DNA of 64,000 bases from Neopestalotiopsis rosae. Taxonomy: Eukaryota > Ascomycota > Sordariomycetes > Amphisphaeriales > Sporocadaceae. Below the pieces are notes generated by a model. The model ran no database searches, was not told where the DNA came from, and worked only from the letters and a program-made list of their open reading frames with translations. The DNA lies in contig JALGAS010000013.1 of NCBI GenBank assembly GCA_023078685.1, forward strand, positions 315,001 through 379,000, read 5' to 3'. Numbering within the stretch: the stretch's first letter is position 1; every line of letters starts with the position of its first letter. Shown here in pieces: positions 13,204 to 23,544 of the stretch. The position numbers and the translations under genes are program-made.

Positions 13204-16151
13204 ATGGTCAAATCATATCTGTGAGTATTCGCTGACATGTATTATCTCGTGAAGTCACGCTGACCAAGTTCTTTCTCAGCAAATATGAGCATTCGAAGTC
13301 CTTCGGTCTCGTAGCGTCCGGCACGTCTAACTTACTATGGACACCCAATGATCGATCGAGTACCAGCGCTGGCCAGGCTGTGGTCGCGGCCAACGAGGAA
13401 GTCTTAACCTGGGATATCAAAAAGGGAGAGCTTCTGAACCGATGGAAGGACGAAAACTGCTCGGCACAAGTGACCGCTATTGCGCAGAGCAAGACCGACA
13501 AAGATGTCTTTGCTGTTGGATACGAGGATGGAAGTGTGCGCCTTTGGGATAGCAAGATTGCAACCAGCATTGTAGCCTTCAATGGCCACAAATCTGCTAT
13601 TACAATTCTTGCGTTCGACGGATCTGGCGTACGACTTGCCAGTGGTTCCAAGGATACCGATGTCATCATTTGGGACCTGGTCGCAGAGGTCGGCCAATTT
13701 AAGCTACGCGGTCACAAGGATCAAATTACCGGTCTTCGATTCGTGGAGCCACAGCCAGAAGTTACCGAGGATGAGGGTGATCAAGCCATGATTCTCGACG
13801 GGTCGGCAGCCAGTTCTGAAGGATTCCTGCTCACGACTGGCAAGGATGCTTTGATCAAGCTCTGGGATCTCTCGTCCCGACACTGTATCGAAACACATAT
13901 TGCACAGACAAATGGCGAATGTTGGGCATTGGGCGTATCTCCCGACTTCAGTGGCTGCATCACCGGCGGCAACTCTGGAGAATTGAAAGTGTGGTCTCTT
14001 GATATCGCCGGACTGGCCGCGTCACGACAACAAGTCGATGTTCCTCAGAACACACAATTCCTTCACGATAGGGGCACGCTATTCCGCGACGGCAAGGACA
14101 AAGCCACCGAGATCATCTTCCACCCACGCAGAGACTATTTTACAGTGCACGGCGCAGAGAAGGCTGTTGAGATCTGGAGGATACGCTCCGAAGCCGAGAT
14201 CAAGAAGAGCCTGGCACGGAAGAAGAAGAGGAGAAAGGAGAAGCTCGCCAAAAAGGGCACAGCAGAAACCGGAGACGCTGAGGCGGACGCCGAAGACGAG
14301 GATATAAGCACTGCGTCGATTACAGAAGCCTTTGCGCAACACCTTATCGTTCGAACTGGTGGCAAAGTAAGAAGTGTTGACTGGGCAAACAACCATGGAC
14401 ACAAGGAGCTTCAACTACTCGTGGGGACGACGAATAACCAGCTCGAACTTTACAACATACAAACAAAAGAAAAGAGCACCAAAACCAAACAAGAGGATAT
14501 CCCTGATTATACCAGGTCTCTTGGGGTCGATATCCCCGGCCACCGTGCTGACATCCGCTCCCTAGCGCTCAGCTCAGATGACAGGATGCTTGCCTCTGCT
14601 TCCAACGGTTCTCTGAAGATCTGGAACGTCAAGACTAGATCATGTATCAGAACCTTTGAATGCGGATATGCATTGTGCTGTGCGTTCCTCCCCGGAGACA
14701 AAGTCGTTGTCGTCGGCACAAAGGCCGGTGAGCTCGAAGTGTTTGACGTGGCTTCGGCGCAGCTTCTCGACAGTGTATCAGCGCATGAGGGTGCAATCTG
14801 GTCGCTGCAAGTACATCCGGATGGTCGCTCGATGGTGTCTGGTAGTGCCGATAAGTCGGCTAAATTCTGGGACTTCAAGATTGTCCAGGAAGAAGTCCTC
14901 GGCACGACACGAACAACACCAAAACTGAAGCTGGTACAATCGAGACAACTTAAAGTCTCTGATGATGTACTCAGTCTCAGGTACTCGCCAGATGCCAAGT
15001 ATCTTGCAGTCTCGCTGTTGGACAGCACGGTGAAGGTGTTTTTCACAGACTCGCTCAAGCTCTACTTGAACCTCTATGGTCACAAGCTGCCTGTCCTGAA
15101 CATGGATATCTCTTACGACAGTAAATTGATTGTGACGTGTTCTGCTGACAAGAACATACGCATTTGGGGTCTCGACTTTGGTGATTGCCACAAGGCACTC
15201 TTTGCGCACCAGGACAGTATTCTGCAGGTCGCTTTTGTGCCACACAACAATGACGGCAACGGGCATCACTTCTTTAGTGCAAGTAAAGATCGATCTATCA
15301 AGTACTGGGATGGAGACAAATTCGAACAGATTCAGCGATTAGACGGCCACCATGGAGAAATTTGGGCCTTGGCCATGAGCCGAAGCGGCAACTTCATCAT
15401 CAGTGCCAGTCATGACAAGAGTATTCGCGTTTGGGATGAGACCGACGAGCAAATCTTCCTCGAGGAGGAGCGCGAGAAGGAGATTGAAGAGCTGTACGAG
15501 AGTACTCTTACCAACTCGTTGGAGAGAGATCCAGACGACGAAGAGCAAAATGCCGAGGTTGCGGCCGCCAGCAAGCAGACAGTAGAGACGCTGATGGCTG
15601 GTGAACGCATCCAAGAAGCCTTGGAGCTTGGTATGGCTGACCTCCACGTGGTCAGAGAGTGGGAAGAGGCGAAGGCGGCGAATCCCAATATTGCGCCCCC
15701 ACAGCGAAACCCCATCTTCATGGCTTTTGGTGGCATCAGTGCTGAGGAGTATGTCCTTTCTGTACTGCAAAAGATCAAGGCGGCAGCACTACATGATGCG
15801 CTGCTTGTCCTTCCGTTTGCGACAGTGCCGATGCTCTTCACCTTCCTGAACCTGTTTGCTGTGAGGTCGATGAACATTCCTCTTACCTGTAGGATATTGT
15901 TCTTCATGCTCAAGACACATCACAACCAGATCGTTGCTAGCAAGACGATGAAGGCTATGCTTGACGGTATCAGAACCAACCTCCGGAAGGCTCTGAAGCG
16001 GCAAAAGGATGAGATGGGTTTCAACATCGCAGCCCTCAAAATCGTGAGCATGCAGATACAAGACAAGAGCGTCAAGGAGTACGTCGATGAGAACTGGGAG
16101 GATGACGACGGACAGAACGTCAAGAAGCGCGCGTTCGTCCACGTCTCGTAG
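13204..16151 (+). CDS. utp12: U3 snoRNP protein Utp12 (Dip2/WDR3), small-subunit processome
   Basis: Two exons, 13204-13220 and 13280-16151, 962 aa. The first coding exon is only 17 nt; joining across GTGAGT...CTCAG gives MVKSYLKYEHSKSFGLVAS, the family-typical beginning. Utp12 is a tandem WD40-propeller protein of the UTP-B module that works in the nucleolus on 18S pre-rRNA. Many WD repeats are visible, with endings such as VRLWDS, VIIWDL, IKLWDL, LKIWNV, AKFWDF, IRIWGL, IKYWDG and IRVWDE. A lysine-rich stretch at roughly residues 315-335 (KKKRRKEKLAKKG) interrupts the first propeller. The last 170 residues form the helical Utp12 domain that pairs with other UTP-B members. Length and order match the family. 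Identity is secure. Confidence 0.96.
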
Positions 16152-17333
16152 ATCCAGACGAGTTAGGGTATTGCTCATGTACAAAGTCTCGACTAGAGTC
16201 ACTTGTTGGAAGGAAACCAGTGAGTTTCTATACCAAAGGGAGATCAGGAGTTTGGGAAAATATAGTGGCTGCGATTTTTAGCTTGCCAGAATCAACGAAA
16301 CTCTCGGGATGCTTGCTTTTGATAGAGAAAACAAGTCAAATTTCCATGCATTTCAAGATTTGTGCCATCAAGAGTCCCTGTCTTTCCTTGGTAAAGAATA
16401 CCACGGACAGAGCCTGCCGAGGGATGCAGACGATCAAATTTATTAATATGGCTAGTCATCAAAGACTCATTTTACACACAATCGACGATGTCCGGAGTGG
16501 GAAGCGGGTGGATATCAGTTCGAATGCATCGCAAAATTTTCACCAGTGTACCTCGCGCTCCATGAGGAACTGCAAATAAAGCGAAAATTGTTAAATTACT
16601 ATGAAAAGATACATCGTGCACTTGACAATTACACTCCTGACAAAGTATGCTCATATCAACGCAAGCTGCAACGCTTATAACTGTAGCAGTACCTGTATTC
16701 TTTAGAAAATTGTCAGCGATATTGTTCCTCCAATTTTCAAGAGATGGTGACAATATGGTAGAGGCAGGATGTGCTCGATCAGAAGTCCTTTAAATTCATC
16801 TTCCGCGAACGGAATAACATAAGAGGTACCAGAAAAAGTAAAATAATGTGTTGTTTCATCATACGAGACACGGGGGGGAGGAGGTTGTTGTTGTAAAGAT
16901 ATTGTTATCTTACCTTGATGAACTGTGCCCTCGGATTCTGCAAAGCTACATTTCGGTTTGTATGAGCAGTAGAAGATCTCTACCATCTGAGGATGTGTAG
17001 GTGAGTTGTGGAAGGTGAAGGAATTCAGCCTTGGAGCGCTGGAGCCGAAAATTTGTAGAACCAAACATTGAAGTCTTACAGGTGGACCCGGGCGGCAGAT
17101 CCTCGGGCGGTGAGTCAAGCTTTGGCAAGCTCAGCCAATCAGATACGTTAGCACCAACCTCAATTCTCCAAATCTTGGCGGGCGCACAATTTTCCCGGGG
17201 CTTTGCTACCGATTTTCTTTGCGACCCGCGAAACTTCTATCACGTCTCTCTGACAACTCGACCACTTCGACCAGCCAATCTTCGACAACCGACGACCAAC
17301 GCCTTCGCCGTCAAACACCAAAACACCGCAGCC
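16152..17333. other. Intergenic with Rps13 promoter
   Basis: The left part is Utp12 3' flank. The right part must contain the Rps13 promoter and 5' UTR. CCAAT boxes occur near 17137 (cagCCAATcag) and near 17275 (cagCCAATctt), both in gene orientation. Minus-strand open frames at 16472-16753 and 16702-17118 show no recognisable domain. Confidence 0.45.
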
Positions 17334-18125
17334 ATGGGTCGTCTTCACAGCAAGGGAAAGGGTATCAGCTCTTCTGCTACCCCCTACAGCCGCACTCCCC
17401 CGTCGTGGTTGAAGACCACTCCCGACCAGGTCGTTGAGCAGATCTGCCGCCTCGCCAAGCGTGGTGCCACCCCCTCCCAGATCGGTGTCATCCTCCGTGA
17501 CTCCCACGGAATTGCCCAGGTCCGCTTCGTTACTGGTACGTTATTATCAAGCTCTGGATGTGCTCAAAAGAGTATCCAAAAGACTTCGCAGAAGATGGGT
17601 AGACCATTTGCTAACATTGCGGGGCAACAGGTAACAAGATCCTGCGCATCCTCAAGTCCAACGGTACGCCACGAATCCTCCCCTCGAACTCGCTCGACGA
17701 AAGATGAATGTGATATTGTGTGAAAAAAAGAAATGTGTCTGCTTAGATTGCGTTCTCTTCGGAGACGAATCGAAAAAACGTCGAAAAAATAATCATTATG
17801 CCTCTGTACGGTCATGGCTGACAGAGTGATCTCACAGGTCTCGCTCCTGAGCTCCCTGAGGATCTGTACATGTTGATCAAGAAGGTTGGTTACATATCCT
17901 GTCCTCCAAAATTATTGGGCTGCCCGGCGTATACTAACATCCCACACCTAGGCTGTCGCTGTCCGCAAGCACCTTGAGCGCAACCGCAAGGACAAGGACT
18001 CCAAGTTCCGTCTCATTCTCATCGAGTCCCGTATCCACCGTCTTGCCCGCTACTACAAGACCGTCGGTGTCCTTCCTCCTACCTGGAAGTACGAGTCCGC
18101 CACCGCCAGCACCATTGTCGCTTAA
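17334..18125 (+). CDS. rps13: 40S ribosomal protein uS15 (Rps13)
   Basis: Four exons, 17334-17535, 17631-17663, 17838-17884 and 17952-18125, giving 456 nt and 151 aa, the standard length for eukaryotic uS15. The start [20 protein letters not shown] and the segments [43 protein letters not shown] and [20 protein letters not shown] are diagnostic. The protein binds 18S rRNA helices in the central domain and takes part in subunit bridging. Exon 2 is a 33-nt microexon bounded by normal splice sites (introns of 95, 174 and 67 nt). Intron 2 is the longest intron in the window. Intron-rich 5' halves and strong codon bias (Arg CGC/CGT, Lys AAG, Leu CTC/CTT) suit a highly expressed fungal ribosomal gene. 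Identity is secure. Confidence 0.98.
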
Positions 18126-18655
18126 GCGGTCTCTATCTCAATAGAGGGCTGGTCTTTGTTCTGCATCAAGTGCTGGGTCATGGAGTTTACGGAAAGGAAA
18201 CATTTGCTTTTTTAAATAAGGGCAAAAAGTTATCAATGGTCGTCACGAGTTAGATAGCCGTGAAAAGGCCAAGTTTTCACGTAGAGATGCCAATGAAAAT
18301 CTCATGAACGTACGAAATGCAGAATCATTCAATTCATCTTCCGCTGAAGCAGAAACCCTCGAATGCAAATGGTATCATGACGTGTAGAAGTATAGAGCAC
18401 TACCGAGACTGGCAACTGTCTTCCCACCAGTCAGATGTACCACTGTTCTTTTCCAATCCATGACCTGAACGCCCTGAAGAATGCATATGATTGCAAAGGC
18501 AATCATTTAAAATATGATTTGCGGCAAGAGTGAATGGCAAAATCCAAGCTTAAAGTGATTCCCTTTCGTGCTCAAAGACAAGGGAGAAGAAAAAAGCGAC
18601 GGTGCGTTCTCAGTTTTCGGTTCCGGCGGCGGCCGCTGCCTTGGACCATGAGGCT
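18126..18655. other. Convergent 3' flanks of Rps13 and Sdc1
   Basis: A stretch of 530 bp between two convergent genes, expected to carry both 3' UTRs and transcription ends. It is AT-rich, with runs such as aaataagggcaaaaag near 18215, and holds no open frame of note. Confidence 0.45.
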
Positions 18656-19456
18656 CTATGACTGGTTCTCAAGCTCCTTCGAGCGCTGAAGTAGGAATTC
18701 GCCCAACACACGGAGGGGATCCTTGGGCCTGGAAGGTCGGAAAAATGTCAGTATAGGGCCAGAGGAAGCTCTTCTTGGCGTGGGAGGCCGCGCGCCTAGC
18801 TCAGACCAAAAGAAATTGTAAAGAAACAAGAGACCTACTGCTCCTTGGCGACCAGCTTCATACCCTCGAGAAGCACCCCGGTGACCTTGGTGTTGAGATA
18901 CTGCCGGGCAGGCGCGCCGTGCGGCGGCGCCTCGGACTGCATGGTGAAGCCCGGGTCCGGGTGTGCGCTCGCGGCTCGGGATGTGCTGGTCTGCTGCTGC
19001 TGCTGGTGCTCCTGCACGCCGTTGGTGGCGCGAGCGGGCGTGCCTGTGCGATTGGGTGCTGGAGATGCTCCTTGCTGAAGAGCGGGAGACTAGAAAAAGC
19101 CGCGGTGGGCATAATGTTAGCAAAAGAAAGAGCTGTACAACCTGCTTCTGGGCGGAAAGGGTATTTGGGAGGACATGTGACCATGGTCGGTTTGGCGAAA
19201 TGGGCAGCTTGTTCTTTCTTACAGCGGCAGAGGTGGGCTCGGCATCCGTCATGGCGACATCCTTTGCGACAGCGCCAGTCGTGCTGTTGTTCTCAGTCGT
19301 CGCGCTCGCGGTCGTGGTTGCGGTTGGGTTCTCGATCGCAGGGACTGTGGGCGCGGACATCGGAGTCGGGGTAGGCTGGGCTACGGCTTGTTGGGCATAG
19401 AAGGGAACTGGGACCGGAATCGGGGTCGTTGAGACCCGGCGACCCTCTTCGCTCAT
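18656..19456 (-). CDS. sdc1: COMPASS complex subunit Sdc1 (Dpy-30 motif)
   Basis: Three exons on the minus strand, 19223-19456, 18839-19089 and 18656-18728, 558 nt, 185 aa. The C-terminal 45 residues form a Dpy-30 dimerisation motif (ARQYLNTKVTGVLLEGMKLV, then PKDPLRVLGEFLLQ). The second intron splits the motif; without splicing the frame would stop right after VAKEQ. Sdc1/DPY30 dimerises and binds the Bre2/ASH2L tail in the COMPASS (Set1) histone H3K4 methyltransferase. The first 140 residues are low complexity, rich in Pro, Thr, Ala and Gln (including a Q5 run), as in other mould orthologues. Exon 1/2 joining uses GTAAGA...TCTAG and keeps phase 0. Three CCAAT boxes lie immediately upstream. 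Domain call is firm, exon 1 boundary slightly less so. Confidence 0.9.
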   Translation of the reverse strand: MSEEGRRVSTTPIPVPVPFYAQQAVAQPTPTPMSAPTVPAIENPTATTTASATTENNSTTGAVAKDVAMTDAEPTSAAVRKNKLPISPNRPWSHVLPNTLSAQKQVVQLFLLLTLCPPRLFLVSRSSARSISSTQSHRHARSRHQRRAGAPAAAADQHIPSRERTPGPGLHHAVRGAAARRACPAVSQHQGHRGASRGYEAGRQGAVGLLFLYNFFWSELGARPPTPRRASSGPILTFFRPSRPKDPLRVLGEFLLQRSKELENQS

Positions 19457-19477
19457 CTTGAAAGAGCTATCTAGGCG

Positions 19478-19502
19478 ATTGGGCGTGATTGGGCGTGATT
19501 GG
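19478..19502 (-). promoter_or_regulatory. Three CCAAT boxes spaced 10 bp, Sdc1 promoter
   Basis: ATTGG occurs at 19478-19482, 19488-19492 and 19498-19502 in a tandem gcgtgattgg repeat. Read in the direction of Sdc1 these are three CCAAT boxes, all in the same orientation and exactly one helical turn apart, starting 22 bp upstream of the Sdc1 ATG. CCAAT is the binding site of the fungal HAP/CBC (NF-Y type) complex. The closeness to the ATG implies either a very short 5' UTR or sites inside the transcribed leader. Confidence 0.55.
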
Positions 19503-20522
19503 AAAGCGGAGGTGAAGATAGTTTGAGCGTAGTTGAGCTGCTTGTACCAAAGCTCTAGCTGTTTTGTAGGTTATTGTAGTAGCCGTGGGGCGTCGGGGAC
19601 TGCCGCTGGGCAACGCGCACTCGAGGCACTGCTGACTGCAACGAGCGGAATTGCTGGATTAATGCCCAGCTCGGCACGTGTCAAGCAGCTGCATTTCATG
19701 TCACATAATCGAGGCATGCCACAGATACGACCCATTACTACTTGATTGGACAATATGCTTCCGTTCATACATTTGTCATTTGGCCGGAATATGAAGTCTT
19801 TGATGCAGGTCATTGACTAGATTGGATTTCATATGCCATGTACATAGGTGCGCCAAGTGAAAGTACATCGTGCGAATACTAAAGCTAACCATTGCCAGTA
19901 TCGACATCTACTGAAAAGGAATCAATATGATTGAATTAGCAATCAAAATTATTTCTAGTGAATGGAAGCAGTCGTAATCAAGTATATTCGTTGCATTCCA
20001 TATCTGGTTTATTCATAAGCAGATATTCAATCTGACTTGAGAGTTAACTTAATATGCAGTATTCATTTTTGGCTTATAAGTGAACCTGTGCGAATTACAG
20101 CGCAATTTTCGATGTCCCAAAACATTGAAGAAAGGGCTAGAGCAAGAGGGAAGAGACAAAGAAATTAAGAAGGAAGAAAAAGGAAGTGAATACGAAGAGG
20201 AGAAAGAGTTCAGGAACACGGCAATGCACATAAACTGCTGGTTGGGTTTACATGGTTACGGTAACAGAAAGTTGCGTTAGCACTTGGACCCTGTGCAACG
20301 GCATCCAGTACGCAACTGCCACCACACCGCCACACCCAAGAAGCCCACGCGTTAACAACAGCATGTCCAACTCTTGTTCAGTGTGTCACACAATAAATTG
20401 AGTAACAATTCAAGTTGGTACATAAGGGCCAGGTTGCTCTCAATTGCAACAGACAATTGAACACCCCACCCACCTGTCTTCAATCCAACTCAACTCGAAT
20501 CGGCCAATTCAATCCATTAAGA
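19503..20522. other. Intergenic, Sdc1 and AT-hook gene promoters
   Basis: About 1 kb between divergent genes. The middle (19850-20090) is AT-rich and a purine-rich patch lies at 20130-20210. The last 100 bp before the AT-hook ATG contain the words caacagacaattgaac and caattcaatcc, which look like a mould 5' leader. No gene supported. Confidence 0.45.
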
Positions 20523-21029
20523 ATGGCTGAACAGGAGCCAGCATTGCCAGCATTGCCAGACCTGCCAGCTCCCCCGTTCCCATTTCCCCTAGGCTTCAGC
20601 TCACTCAAACCACGCGAACGGGGAAAGAATCAGAACGTAGCAACCAAGGCCTGCGCAGTTCTTCTCAAATCACCTCGTTTCAACTGGACCGCTTCACAAA
20701 TATCTGCCCTCTTTGGTGTTGACAAGAACGGCAAACCAAATTTTGCACCCAGGAGTATCAACACTCTATACGCTCGCGCTGTGCAGCGCGGATTCGATCC
20801 AAATAGCCCGACAATTGTGATCAAGGATGAGTTTGTCGAGGAAGCCAAACGGTCGGGTAGGCCCAAGAAGCACAGGGAGGATGACGGTAAAAGACGGCGG
20901 GGTAGGCCCAAGAAGAACCGGGATCCAGAGCCTCAGCCAGCCATAATAGACGACTCAGTTGAGTGGGTTTCCGAGGGCGAAGAGCCGCGAGACCCTGTCG
21001 AGCCTGTAGAGCACAGTGAGCACTTGTAG
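20523..21029 (+). CDS. Small AT-hook DNA-binding protein, function unknown
   Basis: Single-exon frame of 168 aa from ATG 20523 (context agaATGg); the open frame extends upstream but without support. Residues 35-95 form a compact region (NWTASQISALFGVDKNGKPN, then RSINTLYARAVQRGFDP) that looks helical and may be a small helix-turn-helix. It is followed by two AT-hooks centred on GRP: RSGRPKKHR at about 110-118 and RRGRPKKNR at about 125-133. The tail of 35 residues is strongly acidic. AT-hooks bind the minor groove of AT-rich DNA, so a nuclear chromatin or transcription role is likely. I do not recognise a named family. The residue composition and clear domain layout argue that it is a real gene. 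Confidence 0.75.
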   Translation: MAEQEPALPALPDLPAPPFPFPLGFSSLKPRERGKNQNVATKACAVLLKSPRFNWTASQISALFGVDKNGKPNFAPRSINTLYARAVQRGFDPNSPTIVIKDEFVEEAKRSGRPKKHREDDGKRRRGRPKKNRDPEPQPAIIDDSVEWVSEGEEPRDPVEPVEHSEHL

Positions 21030-21357
21030 GCGGCGAGGCTAGTACTGCGCCCCTTACCTCGATATACGCGAGGCACCCAGCTCCTGAGACACATGACTCA
21101 AGGATAGAGGCTCACAAATGACAGTTTGATCCCATCTCTACCCCAGAGCGGCTTCGTGGTGTATCATCCAAAGGTGTGATTTAGCACTCCACCGGCGCCG
21201 TGCGTGAAATCGGTTTGTTGGCCGAGACCGAAGCCGAAGCCGCAATTACTCTGCAAGTTGCCTTTTATATCCGTCTACCTTTTGTCACTGTAGGGAATAC
21301 CGAGCAGACTGTGTCTATACTTGAAAGTTGGAACGACGACAATATTTGCGGTGCAAG
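21030..21357. other. Intergenic, MFS gene promoter
   Basis: A stretch of 328 bp between two genes on the same strand. A CCGAGACCGAAGCCGAAGCCG repeat-like patch lies at about 21219-21241. No TATA box or further gene seen. Confidence 0.4.
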
Positions 21358-23153
21358 ATGGCGACAATGACAGCAACTGAGTTACAGCCCATTGACTTCA
21401 TCGCTTCCGGGGCCGGTCACCACATGATCCCGGCGCCCCTACAAAGCCACGAACCGCCAGCAGAGGCATTGCCAACGTTGAACGCAGCAGGAGCCCCGAC
21501 CATAGCAGCCCTGGCCAAGTCCCGGGCCATCATCGTCATTGCGCAATTGTCGGGCTTGGCGCTTTTCTCAAGCTTCTGCAACGGCGTGATTGTGGTCGGC
21601 CTGCCAGCCATGATCGAAACCTTGGGTCTTGGTGATGGTCTCCTCCTGTGGCCGACTTCGGTCTTCTACCTTACCGCAGGATCATGTCTCCTAATGGCTG
21701 GATCCATTGCGGACGTTGCTGGCACCAAGCGAGTGAATCTGGTCGGATCTTTCATGGGCGCTGCTACGGCTCTGGCCTGTGGATTTGCCCAGACCGGAGG
21801 CCAACTCATTGCCTTTCGTGCTCTTCAGGGTATCAGTTATGCCATCATCACGCCATCGGCCATTTCAATCATATCGACCAGCGTAGAGGATGGCCAGCCG
21901 CGTAATATCGAGTTTGCCTCCCTAGGAGTTGCCAGTACTCTCGGATTCTCTTTAGGATTGGTACTTGGGGGAGTTTTCATTGACCACACCGGATGGAGAC
22001 CTGCCTTTTATTTTGCTGGAGCTACCAGCCTTGCATTGTCTGTTGTTGGGATTTGGGCCTTGCCACCGAGTGCGCGACCACGGCACGAACGGAGAATTTG
22101 GAAACGCCTCGCATCAGAGATTGACTGGCTCGGAACGATTCTCGCCAGCACCGGGTTGGCATCCTTATCATACGTTCTGGCGTGCGTGTATAATCATGAT
22201 CTTGTATGTGATGATGGGTCACTAATTGACAAATTACAGGACCTTATCTGCCGACGCCCATAACATTCGTCAAGCGTCCAATATAGCCTTGCTGGCAATT
22301 AGCGCTGCATCCATTCCAGGGTTTATTGTATGGATGCACTACCAGGTCAAGAATAACCGTATAGCACTGATACCCAACTCGCTCTGGCGTCGATCGGCTT
22401 TTACTAGTATCTGCATAATGGCAATTTTTACGACGGCCGTCACTAATTGCATGGAGCTTTTCAGCAGTTTATTGTGAGAAGTGGTCTGTCCGAGCTGATT
22501 ACTCAAAGTCTCTTGCTAATCTTTTTATTCATATTTCCAGCTTCCAAGAAGTTCAGGGCTTTTCCGCATTTGGAGCCTCATTACGGATTCTTCCCTCTCT
22601 TATCGCCGGCGGACTTATGAACCTTTCAACTGGGATATTTGTCAATCGTATGCCAGTGAAATGGGTAGTCTTGGTTTCATCAGCTCTCAGCGCTGGAGCA
22701 GCACTGTTGATGGCTCTCATCCAGCCAGAGTGGCCATACTGGTACGCTGCGTTCTTTGCACAGGTAAGCTATCCAATGATGCGTGGAAGGATGACCGTCA
22801 TTACTGCTTAAACTTATTTCCGCCAGATGCTTGCGCCTCTCAGCACTGATATCCTCTTCACCGTCGGTTTACTCGTGGTTTCGGACGTCTTTCCCGCCCA
22901 CATGCAAGGGTTGAGCGGTGCCGTGTTTAACACTTGCGCACAAGTGGGCACTGCGATCGGATTGACGGTGACGTCTGTCATTTCTGCATCTGTGACCGCT
23001 TCTTCACCCGAGCCCGACAAGGCATCACCTGGTGCTCTTATGGAGGGCTACCGTGCCGTTTTTTGGACAATGTTTTCCTGGATGGTGGTTGTGTGTCTGG
23101 TGTCTGGCCTGGGACTGCGCCGAGTGGGAGGAGTTGGCGTTAAGCGGGATTGA
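21358..23153 (+). CDS. Major facilitator superfamily transporter, DHA2-like (14 TM)
   Basis: Four exons, 21358-22181, 22240-22473, 22541-22763 and 22827-23153, 1608 nt, 535 aa. Introns are 58, 67 and 63 nt. Splicing at GC|GTGCGT rather than the downstream GTATGT restores SYVLATLSADAHNIRQ, the form common in this family, and the next junction gives LFSSLFFQEVQGFSAFGASL. Many hydrophobic segments begin at about residue 55. A motif A-like loop (GSIADVAGTKRVNLVGS) follows TM2, and TGWRPAFYFAG marks the TM6 region of DHA2 drug:H+ antiporters. The expected role is proton-coupled export of a small molecule at the plasma or vacuolar membrane; the substrate cannot be read from sequence. There is no biosynthetic cluster next to it. 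The first in-frame ATG after the upstream stop-free region is used. Confidence 0.9.
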
Positions 23154-23544
23154 TCTATTACTTGCCCAATCACTCGTAAGTGAATCATTTGCAGACAGAT
23201 ATCGCAGGAAACGGAACTTGGTAACTATATAAATAAGTTGATCATCTTGATTTCATTCTTCATTTGCAGATTTGCATGCAAAATTCCATAGTACTGTGTA
23301 ATGGGTGCGACTATAATGACAGGTGGGTCCGTGCCGAGGGGAAGATCACCCCAAGGCAACAACGATGGCGGAAGCTCGAATAAGCGAACTAAGGGGGTTC
23401 TGGGCACATGACTAGGCGTCCATCTCGCGTTTTTTTGCTCCCAGACAAGGCGGCACGTTCCTTTGTTTTCTCGCACACATCATCATCAGCAAAAATGCTT
23501 CCACCGTGGCTGATCCAGTCATTTGCACTCCAGAGAATCGGAAG
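23154..23544. other. Intergenic, FAN1 promoter
   Basis: A stretch of 391 bp. The FAN1 frame is open back to about 23416 without an in-frame ATG, so this part is probably 5' UTR. I see no TATA box or repeat. Confidence 0.4.

Noticed and set aside
16472..17118. Possible minus-strand gene divergent from Rps13
   Set aside because: A GTAAGA donor and a TACAG acceptor exist, but the joined products have no recognisable domain and the frames are short. It lies in the Rps13 promoter.
17664..17837. Intronic C/D snoRNA in Rps13 intron 2
   Set aside because: The intron is long (174 nt) and has a CTGA near its end and AGATGAA/GTGATAT words, but no consensus box C (RTGATGA) and no terminal stem can be formed.
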